From positions 1 to 53,790 of the forward strand of contig JAQBZO010000012.1 in NCBI GenBank assembly GCA_027622195.1: a stretch of DNA of 53,790 bases, written 5' to 3'. How positions within the stretch are numbered: the stretch's first letter is position 1; each line of letters begins with the position of its first letter. Both the position numbers and the translations under genes were made by a program. Shown here in pieces: positions 1 to 9,417 of the stretch. Origin of the DNA: Planctomycetota bacterium. GTDB taxonomy: Bacteria > Planctomycetota > Phycisphaerae > Phycisphaerales > SM1A02. The notes under the pieces are model-generated. The model saw only the letters and a list, made by a program, of their open reading frames with translations. It was not told where the DNA came from and did no database searches.

Positions 1-1
1 C

Positions 2-1564
2 ATTGTCTTTCGTTTGATCGCAAGCACCATTCCGACACACGGCGTCGGTCAAGTGATCTGGTCGGTGAATCGAACGCGATCTCGACTCCCTCTTCGCCTT
101 GCGGCGAGGCAATGGATCGCCTCGACGTGCACTATTGGTTCGGGTGGATCAGCGGGTCCCGAGGGACCCATCATCACGATCGGAGCATCGATCGGATCCG
201 CTGTCGGAAAGTGGATGGGATCCGACACGCAGCAGCGAACCATGTTTCTGGGGTGTGCTGCAGCAGCAGGACTCGCCGCGGTGTTCAATGCGCCTCTCGC
301 TGGAGTCTTCTTTGTCCTTGAGGTGCTGCTTCGCGATTTCTCAGTGCGCATGCTCACGCCGATCATTGTCGCCAGTGTGATGGGCGCTGCGACTGCACAG
401 GGATTACTCCAATCCAACAAGCCTATTTTCGGAGTCAGCCCCGATCAATTCAACGCCTTCTTCTTTGAACTGGATGAGGTTCCCACACTGGTCGTCGTCG
501 GCATCTTTGTCGGTGTGTGCGGAGGATTCTTTGTTCATCTATTGCGATTGGCATCAATCGGATTTTCGAAATTGGCTCTGCCCCGATTCTTGCTCCCCGC
601 AAGCGGAGCGGTCTTGCTCACTGGACTCGGATTCGCTTGGCATGGTTGGACTCAACAATCGACCTATCCACCCTTTTTCGGAAATGGTTACAACGTCATT
701 GAACATTGGACGGTGGCCGCGAACTACGAACAATTCGCGGGAGTGGAAGGAACTGCTCAACTCGTTCAATCGCTTGCTGCACTGCTGATCCTGAGAGCTG
801 TTGCGACAGCGATGACGATTGGTTCAGGTGCTTGTGGTGGACTTTTTGGCCCGAGCTTGGTGCTTGGTGCCGTCGCCGGAGCCTTGTGCGCCGTCTTCCT
901 CAACGCCTATTCGCCGCTCCCCGATATCAATCCCGTCCTCTGTGCCGTAGTCGGTATGGCGGCCTTCATCGCTGGAGGATCACACGCTCCGTTGACCGGC
1001 GTGATGCTCGCGTATGAAATCACTCGCAACTACTCGGTGATGCTGCCACTTCTCCTTGTGGCGACGCTGAGTTATCTTTTTGCGAGAATGGTGTCGAAAG
1101 AAAGTGTCTACACCGGCGAGCTTTCCAGCATGGGACTTCGCCTCGGCGGATCGGTCGATCTCTCGGTCCTTCGCCGTGTGTCGATGGAACAGTTGTTGGT
1201 GGGCATTTCATCTCCGATACAACGATCCGAGATGGCCGAGACACTCCTCGCGCGCGCAGAAACAACAGGTGAGTGGGACTTCGTCGTGTCGAATGCCAAC
1301 GGGTCGTATGCGGGCATCGTCGCCGCACCAGATCTTCGTGCTGCCTTTGCCTACCGCGAAGCAGTACCACTTCTTTCAGTCGAAGAGTTGATGCGGAGCG
1401 AGCCTCCTCTCTACGCGAATGACACGCTCGATGTCGCATTTGAGGCGTTTAGCCGAAGTGAAGCGCATGGGCTCGCCGTGGTTGATCAAACGACTGGAAA
1501 AATTCGTGGCATTGTCACCCGCCACCAAGTCATGCTGGCCTACCAGCGGGCGATGGAACAATGA
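2..1564 (+). CDS. ClC-family chloride channel/antiporter with C-terminal CBS pair (5' partial)
   Basis: Inner-membrane chloride transporter of the ClC family. The frame is open to the left edge, so the true start lies outside the window and the N-terminal helices with the first selectivity motif (GSGIP-type) are missing. Visible are the GSAGPEGP motif, whose Glu corresponds to the gating glutamate, and the GGLFGPS motif (GxFxP region) near residue 275 of the visible part, with hydrophobic helices between. The last ~120 residues look like two CBS domains, which usually bind adenine nucleotides and regulate the channel. The stop overlaps the rnpA start by four bases (ATGA). Whether it is a channel or an H+/Cl- exchanger cannot be told. 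Confidence 0.93.
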   Translation: MVFRLIASTIPTHGVGQVIWSVNRTRSRLPLRLAARQWIASTCTIGSGGSAGPEGPIITIGASIGSAVGKWMGSDTQQRTMFLGCAAAAGLAAVFNAPLAGVFFVLEVLLRDFSVRMLTPIIVASVMGAATAQGLLQSNKPIFGVSPDQFNAFFFELDEVPTLVVVGIFVGVCGGFFVHLLRLASIGFSKLALPRFLLPASGAVLLTGLGFAWHGWTQQSTYPPFFGNGYNVIEHWTVAANYEQFAGVEGTAQLVQSLAALLILRAVATAMTIGSGACGGLFGPSLVLGAVAGALCAVFLNAYSPLPDINPVLCAVVGMAAFIAGGSHAPLTGVMLAYEITRNYSVMLPLLLVATLSYLFARMVSKESVYTGELSSMGLRLGGSVDLSVLRRVSMEQLLVGISSPIQRSEMAETLLARAETTGEWDFVVSNANGSYAGIVAAPDLRAAFAYREAVPLLSVEELMRSEPPLYANDTLDVAFEAFSRSEAHGLAVVDQTTGKIRGIVTRHQVMLAYQRAMEQ

Positions 1565-1935
1565 CTGAAGAATCGCCGCATCGATTTGAGCGCCACCGAC
1601 ATGTGAGACGAGGTGAAGATTTTGCACGCGCCTACGCATCGCGCGTGCGACACGATGCGGGATGGTGCGTGGTGCATGGAGCATCGAACGGGTTACCGTT
1701 TGCGCGACTTGGACTCAGCGTTGGTCGTCGGTGCGGTGGAGCCGTCCGTCGCAATCGAATCAAGCGGGTCCTTCGCGAGGCGTTTCGACTGTGCGGTGAA
1801 GAGCTTCCAATTGGACTCGACTTTGTCGTGTCGTGTCGATTGCCAAAATCAGCGTCGATGGATCGCCCAACCCTGACTGAGTCAATGAAACTCTTTCGCG
1901 AAGTGTTGCCCACGTTGCACAAACTGATCCCGTAA
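1561..1935 (+). CDS. rnpA: Ribonuclease P protein component
   Basis: Small basic protein (124 aa, normal for the family) that binds the RNase P RNA and helps mature tRNA 5' ends. The signature is present: GLSVGRR, then the basic helix with the RNR motif (RRNRIKRVLRE) around residues 58-76. The ATG overlaps the stop of the ClC gene (ATGA), so translation is probably coupled. In most bacteria rnpA follows rpmH; here a ClC transporter precedes it. The gene ends exactly where the convergent yidD ends. The RNA partner gene is not in this window. Confidence 0.95.
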   Translation: MTEESPHRFERHRHVRRGEDFARAYASRVRHDAGWCVVHGASNGLPFARLGLSVGRRCGGAVRRNRIKRVLREAFRLCGEELPIGLDFVVSCRLPKSASMDRPTLTESMKLFREVLPTLHKLIP

Positions 1936-2208
1936 TCACTCCTTCGGGACAGGATCGAATCCTTGCCCGCCCCATGGAGTGCACCGCGCCAGCCGTCGAA
2001 TGGTGAGCCATCCACCTTTGCATGCTCCGTGCCGCGCAATCGCTTCTGCCCCGTAGCGCGAGCAAGTCGGCGAAAACCGACACCAATGGCCGATCATGGG
2101 AGACAACCATCGCTGGTAGAGACGAATCATCTTGAGGAACATTCGCGCGAGAAGGCTCTTCCCTTGCATTCGTTCCATGTCATCGCCACTCGAAGAATGG
2201 GCGCACAT
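1936..2208 (-). CDS. yidD: Membrane protein insertion efficiency factor YidD
   Basis: Short membrane-associated protein (90 aa) that assists YidC-dependent insertion of inner-membrane proteins. It shows an N-terminal amphipathic/hydrophobic helix, the family signature [11 protein letters not shown] and the GW..RL.RC.PWG segment. An upstream in-frame start at 2241 exists, but I prefer the ATG at 2208 because it overlaps the stop of the upstream gene as TGATG and gives the family's usual length. It is the last gene of the minus-strand SPFH-ABC operon and converges on rnpA with no space between, an unusual inversion of the usual rnpA-yidD order. Confidence 0.93.
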   Translation of the reverse strand: MCAHSSSGDDMERMQGKSLLARMFLKMIRLYQRWLSPMIGHWCRFSPTCSRYGAEAIARHGACKGGWLTIRRLARCTPWGGQGFDPVPKE

Positions 2209-2873
2209 CACACTTCCTCGATGACTGGATTGGAGAGGCATCCCACACCTGGAATCTCAACGGTGATAAGGTCGCCGCTTCTCAACCATCGCTGCGGTGT
2301 TCGCGCTGAACCGACACCCGCTGGAGTTCCCGTGAGGATCAGCGTATTGCGAAGAAGGGTCATGCCGCGCGACAACTCAGCAATCAGTCGATCCACGCTC
2401 CATGTCATTTCAGCGACAGAACAATGTTGCACCCTTTCGCCATTGAGTGTCGTCGAAATCGTGAGTTGCGATGGGTTACCCACTGAGTCGGCCCGAATCG
2501 GTTTCGTAATGGGGCAGAACGAATCAAAACTCTTTCCCCTACAAAACTGTCCTCCACTGCCCTTCTTCTGCCACCATCGTGCACTCACATCATTGGCAAC
2601 GCAGTACCCACTGAGCACCGAGCGCGCATCAGACGGATCAACATCGCGACAATCGCATCCGATGATCAGTGCGAGTTCCCCTTCATAGTCCACTTGCGGG
2701 CCATTCGCCGCGCACACGGACCCGATGACAATGGGATCGCCCGACCCAATCACCGATGCGGGATTCTTCATGAACACCACGAGTTCAGCCACGCCGCCTC
2801 CCATTTCACTCGCGTGATCTGGGTAGTTTCGGCCAATTCCGAAGATCGCCGTCGGCATCAATGGAGCAGCCAT
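2208..2873 (-). CDS. Fumarylacetoacetate hydrolase family protein
   Basis: Cytosolic enzyme of the FAH fold (221 aa); related members hydrolyse, decarboxylate or isomerise acylpyruvate-like substrates with a divalent metal. Supporting motifs are the [11 protein letters not shown] start, the metal-binding [12 protein letters not shown] segment, a [11 protein letters not shown] block and the C-terminal TGTPAGVG loop. The substrate cannot be inferred from sequence. It lies six bases after the membrane-anchored unknown protein and overlaps yidD, so it is probably co-transcribed with the SPFH-ABC genes, although a metabolic link is not evident. Confidence 0.9.
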   Translation of the reverse strand: MAAPLMPTAIFGIGRNYPDHASEMGGGVAELVVFMKNPASVIGSGDPIVIGSVCAANGPQVDYEGELALIIGCDCRDVDPSDARSVLSGYCVANDVSARWWQKKGSGGQFCRGKSFDSFCPITKPIRADSVGNPSQLTISTTLNGERVQHCSVAEMTWSVDRLIAELSRGMTLLRNTLILTGTPAGVGSARTPQRWLRSGDLITVEIPGVGCLSNPVIEEV

Positions 2874-2879
2874 CGTCGG

Positions 2880-4835
2880 TCACTTCCTCTCGTTGGTCAC
2901 GCCGTGCCCGTCGCCCTTCGACTCTCCTCGAGCAGCGGCGGCGGTCGCTTGTTGCGCGCGGTACAACTCCATACCAGGTGGTTCGGGGAAGACCTGCGCA
3001 AAGGCGAGGTTTTGAGAAAGCGATGATGTCTTGAACTCGCTTTCCATCTCGCCCTTGACGATGTCGTACGCAGCGCGTTTCTGCTCTTCCGATCCGCGGT
3101 TGTAGATGGTGAGTCGATCGATGAGTGGCTGTGCTCGGTCGAGGAGCACTTGCTGGAAGACGGTGTCCACACTCGTGCGGAGGTCAGTGATGAGATCCGC
3201 CATACGCCGCTCGCCAAACTTGTTCACAAAATTTGTGTAGCGCGTGCTTTGGAAGTACTCAGTGAGTTCTCTCGCAAACTTCACCGACTCTTCCAGAATC
3301 TTGGGGCGATTCAAGAGCATGCCCTCACGGAATCCTCGACGCAGCGCGTTGTAGACATCGCTCCGCGCGGCTTCGGGCTGAAACTCATACTCGCCGTATG
3401 TAATGTTGCGCACGAAGGTCTCGAGCGGAGCCTCATACTTATTGTTCGGGATCATTCCACCACGACCGAACAGTTTGTCGAGTTTAGAGAGCAGTTGCTG
3501 TGCGCCTTCGAGATCACCAGCGCGATAGAGTTCGCGCACGGCTCCCGACATGAAGTTTTCGTAGAAATCGACGAATGTATCTCCGCCTGCGCCGCGGGTT
3601 CCATAGTGCTTCTGATACAGCACCTCAAAGTAGTGGTCGATCACCTTGATCCACCGAGGATCCGTGAGACGTGACGGATTGTCGTTCGCGAATGGATCGA
3701 AACGCATGAGCCCACTGCGCTCAAGTGCCTGCATCGACTGGATGTTCAATCGATCGTTGTTCAACACCTTGTACACGTCGTCGACATCCTCGTATCGACG
3801 CGTGGCAGTGGTGGCTCCCTTGCGAGCCCAATAGAAGACGTGGCTTTGAGGATGGCGCCAATCGAATGGGCCGAACTCCTTCGTGTACTGCGCCATGAGC
3901 CCCGCATCCATGTTGTAGGAATCACGCAGCACCTTCTTGCGAAGCCACGCCACGAAGAGATCGACCTGCGCGGCGCGTGCTGGATCTCCGAAGATGAGAT
4001 CGAACGAACGGTAGATCGGGTCATTCGCCTTGAAGGACTCGTCCATCCCCATCATTCGAGCGGTCGCTGAAGTATGGACCGCTTGCCATTGTCCATACGC
4101 CATCAGCAAGTGGGCATCGGGTTGGACCGCGAACTGACTGTCGAATCCAGAGACCGCGCCACGAATATCCTCGAGGATGGCGCTGGTTCCAGCAACACGA
4201 GCATCTGCTTGTTCAAGCGTGTCAGGAGCATTGGCAATGACATCGATCCACTTGATGCGCTCGCTATGGGAGCCGGGAGGTTCACCCAAAAGAAAGTGCC
4301 ACTCGCGAGCCAACTCGCGCTTGTAATGGAAGTGAGCATCATCCGCGACGCCATCCACCTTGTGCGAGAACCAGAAGGCGAGTTCCTTGTGAAGCCAAAG
4401 ATCATTGGGGTTGTAACGCAGACCCTTATCTCGAACGAGATCAATGCCAGCCTTGACCCATTGCCACCGCTCTTCAGGTGTGTTGGTCAACACAGAAATG
4501 TTGTAGGCCATGTTGTGGCCGTGAAATCCCCACACTTCGCCAAACCGCGGCTGCAACTTCGTGATCAGATCGGCATCCGCCATCGCTTCATAGAAGAGTC
4601 CGTCTTGCTTCTGCTGCGCCGCTTTGATCCAGAGGTAGTCCACGATGATTCCACGAAGCGCACCGATTGCTTGTCCGACAGCGACAATCGGAGGAGCGCC
4701 CTCGACTGACACGTCTGTGAAACGCATTCCTGTTTGATCGCTGACTTTTAGAAGTCGTGGCAACAAGATCGACGACGACGCGAATGCGCCGAGGGCAACG
4801 AGCACACAAGCAAGTTGGATGAGTCGATCGCGCAC
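2880..4835 (-). CDS. Membrane-anchored protein of unknown function, possibly helical-repeat
   Basis: I do not recognise a named family. The 651-aa product has an N-terminal hydrophobic segment (about residues 5-27), so it is likely a signal-anchored or exported protein. The remainder is rich in W, Y and charged helices (for example DYLWIKAAQQKQ, WGFHGHNMAYNIS, PNDLWLHKELAFWFSHK) that resemble TPR-like helical repeats without clear consensus. The C-terminus is Ala/Gly-rich and basic. The GTG start follows directly after the TAA of the ABC-2 permease gene, implying co-translation. An extracytoplasmic partner of the ABC transporter is the natural guess, but this is inference only. Confidence 0.8.
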   Translation of the reverse strand: MRDRLIQLACVLVALGAFASSSILLPRLLKVSDQTGMRFTDVSVEGAPPIVAVGQAIGALRGIIVDYLWIKAAQQKQDGLFYEAMADADLITKLQPRFGEVWGFHGHNMAYNISVLTNTPEERWQWVKAGIDLVRDKGLRYNPNDLWLHKELAFWFSHKVDGVADDAHFHYKRELAREWHFLLGEPPGSHSERIKWIDVIANAPDTLEQADARVAGTSAILEDIRGAVSGFDSQFAVQPDAHLLMAYGQWQAVHTSATARMMGMDESFKANDPIYRSFDLIFGDPARAAQVDLFVAWLRKKVLRDSYNMDAGLMAQYTKEFGPFDWRHPQSHVFYWARKGATTATRRYEDVDDVYKVLNNDRLNIQSMQALERSGLMRFDPFANDNPSRLTDPRWIKVIDHYFEVLYQKHYGTRGAGGDTFVDFYENFMSGAVRELYRAGDLEGAQQLLSKLDKLFGRGGMIPNNKYEAPLETFVRNITYGEYEFQPEAARSDVYNALRRGFREGMLLNRPKILEESVKFARELTEYFQSTRYTNFVNKFGERRMADLITDLRTSVDTVFQQVLLDRAQPLIDRLTIYNRGSEEQKRAAYDIVKGEMESEFKTSSLSQNLAFAQVFPEPPGMELYRAQQATAAAARGESKGDGHGVTNERK

Positions 4836-6869
4836 TTATCCTTGTCCTGAGTAGAGAGCCACTTCTTTGCGGCGAAAGAGGAGAAACCCAATCACGAGTG
4901 CCATGGCCGTCCAAGCGAATCCGATACCGCCGACGACGCGGACGAGTGCCTGAGACGAAATCAATCGGCCACGCACCAGTGACTCGGTTGCATCGACGGC
5001 TCCAAATCCACCGAGTAACCAATTCACGGATGCGGCGATGGCTTTGATGCCGATCTGAGTCCACTGAATCACGGCAGGAGCATTCGCAGTCGCGCCGTAA
5101 TAATCGATGCTGGTCGTGAGAAATGGCGAGAGGCTTCCGATCGCAAATACGGTGAAGGCGAGCAGGCACGCAATCGGGAAACTGAGAATGGTCGCCGCAG
5201 ACACGCCAAGCATCGCGAGGAACGTAAGTTTTGAGAGATCCACCGCAAGCATTCTGATGAAGTTGGATTCGAAACTTGCGACTGGGAACAGTACTTCCAG
5301 GCCATCGGGATCAAAGTTGATACTCGTTGGAGAACTCAGGAACTCGTCTCCCTCGAAGGCCACATTCGCCAACTCGACGACTAACTTTCCATCTTCAGTA
5401 ATGAGATCGGGTGGAACGACGAACAAATGAACTTGCCCTGCAACGAATCGACGATCGGTCCAGGATCCATTGATCGGGAACCGAAAGATGAACGGATGCG
5501 TCTCGTGAGAATCTTCAGCACCTGCATGGAGTTCGTATCGAAGTGAGATCGGTCGTCCACTCGCGCGAGCTGCCTTCAGTCCAGTGAATGTGTATTCGCG
5601 TGACTGCCCGGGATCAAGCGTGCGCTGTGAAGTGAGGAACGCCTTCATCTTTTCTTGCGCGAGGGTGCGACGCACATCCATTTCGCGCTTGGCACCAGAG
5701 TCAATCTGTTCGCGCAGATCAGGATCACTCTCGATGGTTTGGTCAATGATCTCGATGAGTCGCTCGCGAGACAGCACCTCGAAGGCGGGAAGGACTCCGT
5801 CGCGCGCAACGAGCACTTCCTCGCGCACGGACGATGCGTCCAGAATGTCCTTGGCGGGGCGAGTCTGAATGTATTGAAGGAACCCAAAGATTGAGACTGA
5901 ACCCACCGTCATGATCGCCGCATTCAACGCGACAATGCCGAGCCACTTCCCAATCATGTACTGGAATCGATTGACGGGCTTCGTCAGGGTGTGCCAGATC
6001 TGTCGGTCGCGCATCTCAGTCGAGACCGTGGCGCATGCGAGGAACAGCGTCATACAGGCGGCGAGCGCGTACAGCAGTCCTGTCGATCGCGAGAGAAATG
6101 TTTGTACTTGATAGCGCAGTGGTTGATCGACGCCGATCCACACGACGAGGAGAGGGATGAGCACCAGGATCGCACCCATGAAGAATGCGGCGACACGCAG
6201 ACGGAGTGCCTCGCGCACCACTCCTTGGGCGACTGCACAGATCGGACTTGATCCAGAGAGGGCTACCAATGCAACGCGCGTTGAAAGTATGAAAAGGATG
6301 AGCGTTGCGCCCGCTCCAAGTGATGCCACAACCCACACCAGTGATCCAGCGAACCACGCTGGCACCGCAACCGCGAGGGTGGCCATCACGGCGAGAAGAC
6401 ATGGGCTTCCTGCTCCGCTGAGACCAGCGATGATGGCGATGGCGAGAGAGACCACGCAGATCAAGATTGGCGTCGTCTGCGTCGAGACAATCGATGCGGG
6501 CGCCCATTCTGGAAGTGTCGGGGTCGCCAAGAATGCGGCAAGATCACGCGACGCGGTGAGCGTTCCATCCTTCTCGAAGAGTTGCGGTACGAATCCTCTG
6601 ACCGCGGGACCGCCGTACACCGCATCGCCAATCGTCACCGTTCCGTGTTCAATCAATTCAACGGCTTCGGGCGATCGCTCGACGGCATTGGCTCGACCAA
6701 GGACGAGGACAATCGAGTCACGGAGCGATGTAAACCGTGCCGCTTCGAGCATGAGTGGCACGCTCACTGAAAGCGATGCCAATGCCAATACGACGGCGAG
6801 TGTGATTCGGCCGCTGCGCTGTGTTGACCAGTGGATCCATCGGATCCACATCTGGGAAATCGCATTCAC
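4836..6869 (-). CDS. ABC-2 type transporter permease with large extracytoplasmic insert
   Basis: Integral membrane subunit (677 aa). A first membrane helix lies near residues 22-43, followed by an ~100-residue soluble stretch. Several helices then lead to the ABC-2 hallmark at ~280-320 (VSTEMRDRQIWHTLTKPVNR...GKWLG), the coupling region that contacts the ATPase. After another helix a ~200-residue hydrophilic region (about 345-550) follows, then C-terminal helices. This topology resembles NosY/GldF-type permeases enlarged by extracytoplasmic domains. The GTG start overlaps the ATPase stop by four bases (GTGA), making the upstream ATPase its partner. The substrate is unknown. Confidence 0.88.
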   Translation of the reverse strand: MNAISQMWIRWIHWSTQRSGRITLAVVLALASLSVSVPLMLEAARFTSLRDSIVLVLGRANAVERSPEAVELIEHGTVTIGDAVYGGPAVRGFVPQLFEKDGTLTASRDLAAFLATPTLPEWAPASIVSTQTTPILICVVSLAIAIIAGLSGAGSPCLLAVMATLAVAVPAWFAGSLVWVVASLGAGATLILFILSTRVALVALSGSSPICAVAQGVVREALRLRVAAFFMGAILVLIPLLVVWIGVDQPLRYQVQTFLSRSTGLLYALAACMTLFLACATVSTEMRDRQIWHTLTKPVNRFQYMIGKWLGIVALNAAIMTVGSVSIFGFLQYIQTRPAKDILDASSVREEVLVARDGVLPAFEVLSRERLIEIIDQTIESDPDLREQIDSGAKREMDVRRTLAQEKMKAFLTSQRTLDPGQSREYTFTGLKAARASGRPISLRYELHAGAEDSHETHPFIFRFPINGSWTDRRFVAGQVHLFVVPPDLITEDGKLVVELANVAFEGDEFLSSPTSINFDPDGLEVLFPVASFESNFIRMLAVDLSKLTFLAMLGVSAATILSFPIACLLAFTVFAIGSLSPFLTTSIDYYGATANAPAVIQWTQIGIKAIAASVNWLLGGFGAVDATESLVRGRLISSQALVRVVGGIGFAWTAMALVIGFLLFRRKEVALYSGQG

Positions 6870-7978
6870 GCCGTAGGTCCCTTGCCACGGTGATCATCTT
6901 TCAGAAGCGCGTCGATGACCCCGAGGTCGGGCCCGTCCGCCGATGGGTTTTGGGGGACCGCATCACTCGCGATCACTGCTGGTCGAACCACTGGAGTCTC
7001 TTCGCGTGTCAATTCAGCGACCAGCACATCGCCCTCTCGTTCTTCTTTGAGGAACGCCGCAGTTTGTCCGCCCGTTCGCGCTCCGCTGGTATCGGTTTGT
7101 TCGGCGACGGCGCGTTCGACGAGATCGAGGAAGAACGCTTCGAGTCGTTGGCGAGGTGCATCGACTCGCTCGATCGAGACTCCAGCCTCAGTGCGTAAGA
7201 GTTCATCGATACGGCGAATCGTCTTCTCATCCAAACGCGGAGTTTCAATGATCGTCCGGCGTGAATCGGCGAGCAACTCGGTCGCCGTGCCCTCGGCACG
7301 AATGCGACCGCCGTACAAAATCACCATGCGATCGCATACATCTTCAACATCAGCGAGAAGATGGCTCGACAGCAGGATGGTCTTTCCGCGCCGCTTCAAT
7401 TCAAGAAGCAAATCCTTGACTTGACGAGTACCGATCGGATCCAATCCACTCGTCGGTTCATCGAGAATCAGAAAGTCGGGATCGTTGATGAGTGCCTGCG
7501 CAAGTCCAAGTCGTCGCGCCATCCCCTTGGAATACTCACCGACTTGCCGTGGACCCACTTTGTCGAGCCCAACCATCGCGAGAAGTTCATCGATGCGACG
7601 ATAACGCACGCGGCGATCGAGTCCAAAGAGTTTGCCGTAGTAGTCAAGGGTCTCTCTTGCCGAGAGGAATCGATACATGTAACTCTCTTCGGGCAGGTAT
7701 CCGATGCGTCGCTTGACGGCAACATCGCCTGGATCCTTCCCGAAGACGAGCAGTCTTCCTTGCGACTTACGCAAGAGTCCGAGGATCAATTTGATGGTGG
7801 TGCTCTTGCCTGATCCGTTGGGACCAAGCAGCCCGAAGAGTTCATGTCGATGAATCTGAAAGTCGATGCCGTCGACGGCGCGTGCCTTCGAGCGCATCCA
7901 GAAATCAGAAAACACTTTCACGAGCCCTGCGGCATCGACGACAGAACTCTCTTCAGCGGCGCGAGTGTGCTGAACCAT
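6866..7978 (-). CDS. ABC transporter ATP-binding protein
   Basis: Cytoplasmic ATPase (370 aa) of the ABC-2/CcmA class. Motifs in order: Walker A GPNGSGKST (~54-62), Q-loop GYLPEES, signature YSKGMARRLGLAQAL, Walker B FLILDEPTSGLD and switch His in LLSSHLL. After the ~300-residue core there is an extra C-terminal tail of about 70 residues rich in E, R and P, without recognisable domain. It overlaps the permease by four bases and starts two bases after the HflK-like gene ends, so the SPFH proteins and transporter belong to one transcription unit. It may also energise the orphan permease read divergently at 12560. Confidence 0.95.
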   Translation of the reverse strand: MVQHTRAAEESSVVDAAGLVKVFSDFWMRSKARAVDGIDFQIHRHELFGLLGPNGSGKSTTIKLILGLLRKSQGRLLVFGKDPGDVAVKRRIGYLPEESYMYRFLSARETLDYYGKLFGLDRRVRYRRIDELLAMVGLDKVGPRQVGEYSKGMARRLGLAQALINDPDFLILDEPTSGLDPIGTRQVKDLLLELKRRGKTILLSSHLLADVEDVCDRMVILYGGRIRAEGTATELLADSRRTIIETPRLDEKTIRRIDELLRTEAGVSIERVDAPRQRLEAFFLDLVERAVAEQTDTSGARTGGQTAAFLKEEREGDVLVAELTREETPVVRPAVIASDAVPQNPSADGPDLGVIDALLKDDHRGKGPTA

Positions 7979-7980
7979 GA

Positions 7981-9417
7981 CTACTCCTTGCCAAAACCCT
8001 TCTGACCGGTGCTATCGAGCCGTCGACCAGGACCATCGATCGTGATCAGACTGCCACCAAGTTGGAACCGTCGTGCAGCATCCATTCCGATCATCTCGGC
8101 CATGCGCTTTTTGCGATCGAGTTCAGCGGTGCGGCGTGTCTGCATCACATCTTGCGAACTCGTGATGTGCAGCGCAGTGAGACCCGTATCGGCTGGAATC
8201 GAAAACACTTCAGCCTCGTTGCCTGAAAGCACTTCGGTGAGCGCTTGAAGCCACAACTGCCGAACCAGTTGCTTTGGATTCTCGTGAAAACTCGCTGAAA
8301 GGCTTGCGAGTCGACGGGCATCTCGTCCAAGCGCTGCTTCGAGCGATGCCTGTGCAGCGCGTGCTCGCTGAATGGACTTCGCAGCATCGCCGCCGATATC
8401 CGCTCCTTGAAGTCGATTGGCGATCGCAACGAGTACCTCACTTGCAACAGCGTCGTTCTTCTCCATCAAGGCAATTTCATACTGTCGAATCAGCACGAGC
8501 AAGTCGGCGTACCCAGGTCCCGCAGCGTCGACGAGCATGCTCGATGCCTTTTGACGTGCCTTCTCGACGGCAGTCTTGGCATCTTCTCGTGCCGTCTGCA
8601 CACGACGGAATGTATTGCGAATGGCGAGTGGAGCAATTCGCTCAGGCACTTGAACGGAAGTGAACTTGATTCCCGAGGAGAGTCCATCAAGGAATGCTTG
8701 CGCCTTCGATTGGATCGCTGCGGAGGGAGGATTACGCTGTTCAACCAATTCCGCGAGCGTTGACTGTGCCGCAGTCTGCACAGCAGCGGTTTTGAGTGCG
8801 GCTTTGACAACACGGTCCGCATCGGCTGGAGCAAAACGCTCAAGGAAGAGCACTGGGTCTTCAATCACGAACTCCGCCGTCAATTGCAGATGAGCGATGT
8901 CACCGTCCGCCGTAATGAGCGAACCGAATGTCCTGGATGGTCGAATCGGCTGTGCGAGATCTGCGTTTTCAGTCGCTTGCTCGAGCGTGATCTCAATCGA
9001 ACGCAACTCAACCCAGAACGCTTGCTTCAGATCAACCGATTGACGTTGCGGAAAGACGGTGATTTCACCGATGGGATAGGGCCAAAATGGATGCAGTCCT
9101 GGAGTAATGCTCTCTTCGCCTGGGTCACCGGCCGTGGCTCCAAAAATGGTGCGCACGCCTGTGTATCCCTCTTGGACCGTTTGAAATCCGCTGAAAAGAA
9201 ACGCAAACACCAACCCGAGGATGGCGAGTTGCAAGATGCGATAAGAAAGAAGCAACGCTTCGCCGAGGCTCTGATTCGCGGGATCCATTGCGGCGCGCAT
9301 GGTGGCGCGGTCGGTCACCGTGGCAGTGACTTCCAATCGTGCGGAGGCTCGCCGCCGAGGATGATCGGACGATTCAACCTCGTTACCTTCGTGTTGAGGG
9401 TCAGACGATGAGGTCAC
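7981..9417 (-). CDS. HflK-like SPFH-domain membrane protein (short form)
   Basis: Protein of 478 aa with a charged cytoplasmic N-terminus (1-55), one membrane helix (~58-78), then an SPFH/Band 7 domain starting at VQEGYTGVRTIFG and containing GLHPFWPYPIGEITVFPQRQ, typical of HflK. A long Ala/Gln/Arg-rich helical region (~245-400) probably forms coiled coil, as in other SPFH oligomers. Canonical HflK pairs with HflC to form a cage around the FtsH protease. Here it lies directly after an HflC-like gene (GTGA overlap, so a GTG start) and before an ABC ATPase. A specific link to FtsH cannot be seen in the window. Confidence 0.85.
   Translation of the reverse strand: MTSSSDPQHEGNEVESSDHPRRRASARLEVTATVTDRATMRAAMDPANQSLGEALLLSYRILQLAILGLVFAFLFSGFQTVQEGYTGVRTIFGATAGDPGEESITPGLHPFWPYPIGEITVFPQRQSVDLKQAFWVELRSIEITLEQATENADLAQPIRPSRTFGSLITADGDIAHLQLTAEFVIEDPVLFLERFAPADADRVVKAALKTAAVQTAAQSTLAELVEQRNPPSAAIQSKAQAFLDGLSSGIKFTSVQVPERIAPLAIRNTFRRVQTAREDAKTAVEKARQKASSMLVDAAGPGYADLLVLIRQYEIALMEKNDAVASEVLVAIANRLQGADIGGDAAKSIQRARAAQASLEAALGRDARRLASLSASFHENPKQLVRQLWLQALTEVLSGNEAEVFSIPADTGLTALHITSSQDVMQTRRTAELDRKKRMAEMIGMDAARRFQLGGSLITIDGPGRRLDSTGQKGFGKE

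Noticed and set aside
14-1564. TTG at 14 as the true start of the ClC protein
   Set aside because: The frame stays open to the left edge and the family needs ~100 more N-terminal residues, so the gene is truncated by the window.
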